Source: Anisakis pegreffii (lineage: Eukaryota > Nematoda > Chromadorea > Rhabditida > Anisakidae). Taken from it: a DNA stretch of 64,000 nucleotides. Shown here one piece after another: positions 62,867 through 64,000 of this stretch (its first letter is position 1; each line of letters begins with the position of its first letter). The stretch is from assembly GCA_035041965.1 (NCBI GenBank), contig JAPYMA010001684.1, forward strand, positions 1 to 64,000. Reading direction: 5' to 3'. Below the pieces are notes generated by a model. The model was given only the letters and a program-made list of their open reading frames with translations, had not been told where the DNA came from and searched no databases. The position numbers and the translations under genes are program-made.

Positions 62867-63663
62867 CACTGATTCTCAAATTCGGGTGCTCAATTACCCA
62901 TTTTGATGATCTGGCAGGCCGCCGTTACCTCCCCCTCCCTGTGGAAATCGCAGGTGGGAATTGCACAATTATGTACAGATGACGTTCCATAATGGTAATC
63001 GACATCGTTGGGCCTTCTTTTAGACCGTTGTGTTCTTCTGTATTGCAATCGATCACGGTTGCATGAAAAGCCATTGTCTATGACACGCTCACTTCAAACT
63101 GATTTAGATGGATTCTCATTCTTTTCAGACGTGTTCTATTCACTCTCATAACTATTGCATGCGAATATTGTTCTCTTGATGAGTTTTTCTCATTCACTTC
63201 GTTTCATTTCACTTCACAGTTCGAATTAACTTCTCATTCTGTAGCAAATACTATTTACTGAATACGTTGACAAGTGTTGACAGTTGAAATCAACAATACA
63301 GCAATCGAATATTATTGCTGAACAACATTTGACAGTCAAATGATCGATTATAGAGTGTATTTTATAGAATGAGAATTTGACTTTAATTGTTGAGTGAAGT
63401 GAATGAGAAATTAGCGAAAGAAAACACTTTCGCTGATAAAAGTTATGAGAGCGATTGCAACAGCTCGGAAAAGAATGAAAACCCTGTTAAGCCCGAACAA
63501 ACTAACGATGCTCAGAAAATAGGCAAATGAAGAGTGTTGCCATCAAATAACCGCATTTACATAACCGAGTACAATTGCACGAAATGCTGATTTTCTCCAC
63601 ATTACCTCTTCACACCTCCAAATTGCTTGAAATGGGTAATTTTACCCCCGATAAGAACCACTC
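62867..63663 (+). mobile_element. hAT-like non-autonomous DNA transposon, copy 2
   Basis: A 797-bp element with a perfect 8-bp target duplication, TTCTATAG at 62859-62866 and 63664-63671. The left end is CACTGATTCTCAAATTCGGG; the reverse complement of the right end is GAGTGGTTCTTATCGGGGGT. Both carry 'attacccattt' about 28 bp in. From about 63050 to the right end it is a close match to 46155-46835. There is no transposase-like frame, so it must be mobilised in trans. The 8-bp duplication and CAGTGGTTCTCA-type ends point to the hAT superfamily. Confidence 0.88.
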
Positions 63664-64000
63664 TTCTATAGCATGAGATTGATAGATCAAGAGAGAGATC
63701 AAAGTTGCAGGGACGTTGGTTGTATTAAGATATCGCTCAAACTCTCGACATGCTTTCAGGAATTCATTTCTATCCTGTGGATAAAGCATTTATCGTCGAC
63801 AGCATGAGTAAGCTCCTTAAAGAGAAAATTCCGCTCTATTCAAACTTATGAAGAAAACATTGCGATGTTGAGCAAGCTTGGGGATACAGATTGGTACTCC
63901 TAATGTAACAATACTAATATATTGCTTGTCAACGCAGCAATAAGATTCCACATATGGCTAAGCAATTCCACATGTGAACCGTACGACATGTTTTTCCGAA

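Overview
The window is nuclear DNA of a nematode. It is AT-rich, with compact spliced genes, introns from about 40 bp to a few kb, acceptors close to start codons that suit spliced-leader trans-splicing, and recognisable worm orthologues. No species can be named from the sequence alone. All exon coordinates were derived by hand from reading frame, GT/GC-AG borders and phase arithmetic; nothing was aligned or searched.

Layout. (1) 1.7-4.1 kb, minus: ska-1 (kinetochore Ska complex). (2) 4.4-7.3 kb: a fold-back repeat, ~210-bp and ~236-bp repeat units, and a minus-strand tRNA-Asn(GTT). (3) 8.2-9.5 kb, plus: a secreted Cys/Gly-rich protein with dibasic sites. (4) 10.4-15.05 kb, minus: rib-1/EXT1-type exostosin, 14 exons, with a degenerate second glycosyltransferase half. 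(5) 15.3-16.75 kb: inverted second copy of the fold-back repeat plus ~210-bp units. (6) 17.5-18.6 kb, minus: a secreted ShKT-domain protein. (7) 18.66-19.9 kb, plus: a decayed BTB/kelch-like gene. (8) 21.3-23.6 kb, minus: rpn-11, the proteasome deubiquitinase, complete, 314 aa, with two apparent GC-AG introns. (9) 26.3-50.1 kb, plus: an array of genes for secreted Cys-rich ectodomains ending in CC-x4/5-LCN (nematode ET-module / Ly6-like pattern). It holds one GPI-type member, genes A, B and C with one or two modules, pseudogene D, and gene E with three modules. (10) 50.7-51.6 kb, minus: a small unknown gene. (11) 51.97-59.88 kb, minus: a non-alpha nicotinic receptor subunit of the DEG-3 type; its large 5' intron carries short plus-strand ORFs that begin like signal peptides. 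(12) 60-64 kb: mostly non-coding, with a second hAT-like element.

The array is the most dynamic part. Upstream regions of A/B and of C/E are near-copies. Genes A, B, C and E end in the same 3' block around GTTGAATAAA. The C-type 5' region is fused into the 3' block of pseudogene D. Several members carry insertions with target-site duplications: a LINE 3' fragment in B, a GC-rich short element before D, and a hAT-like element in E. This is a birth-and-death family of probably secreted or surface proteins that also gains and loses Ser/Thr-rich, mucin-like tails.
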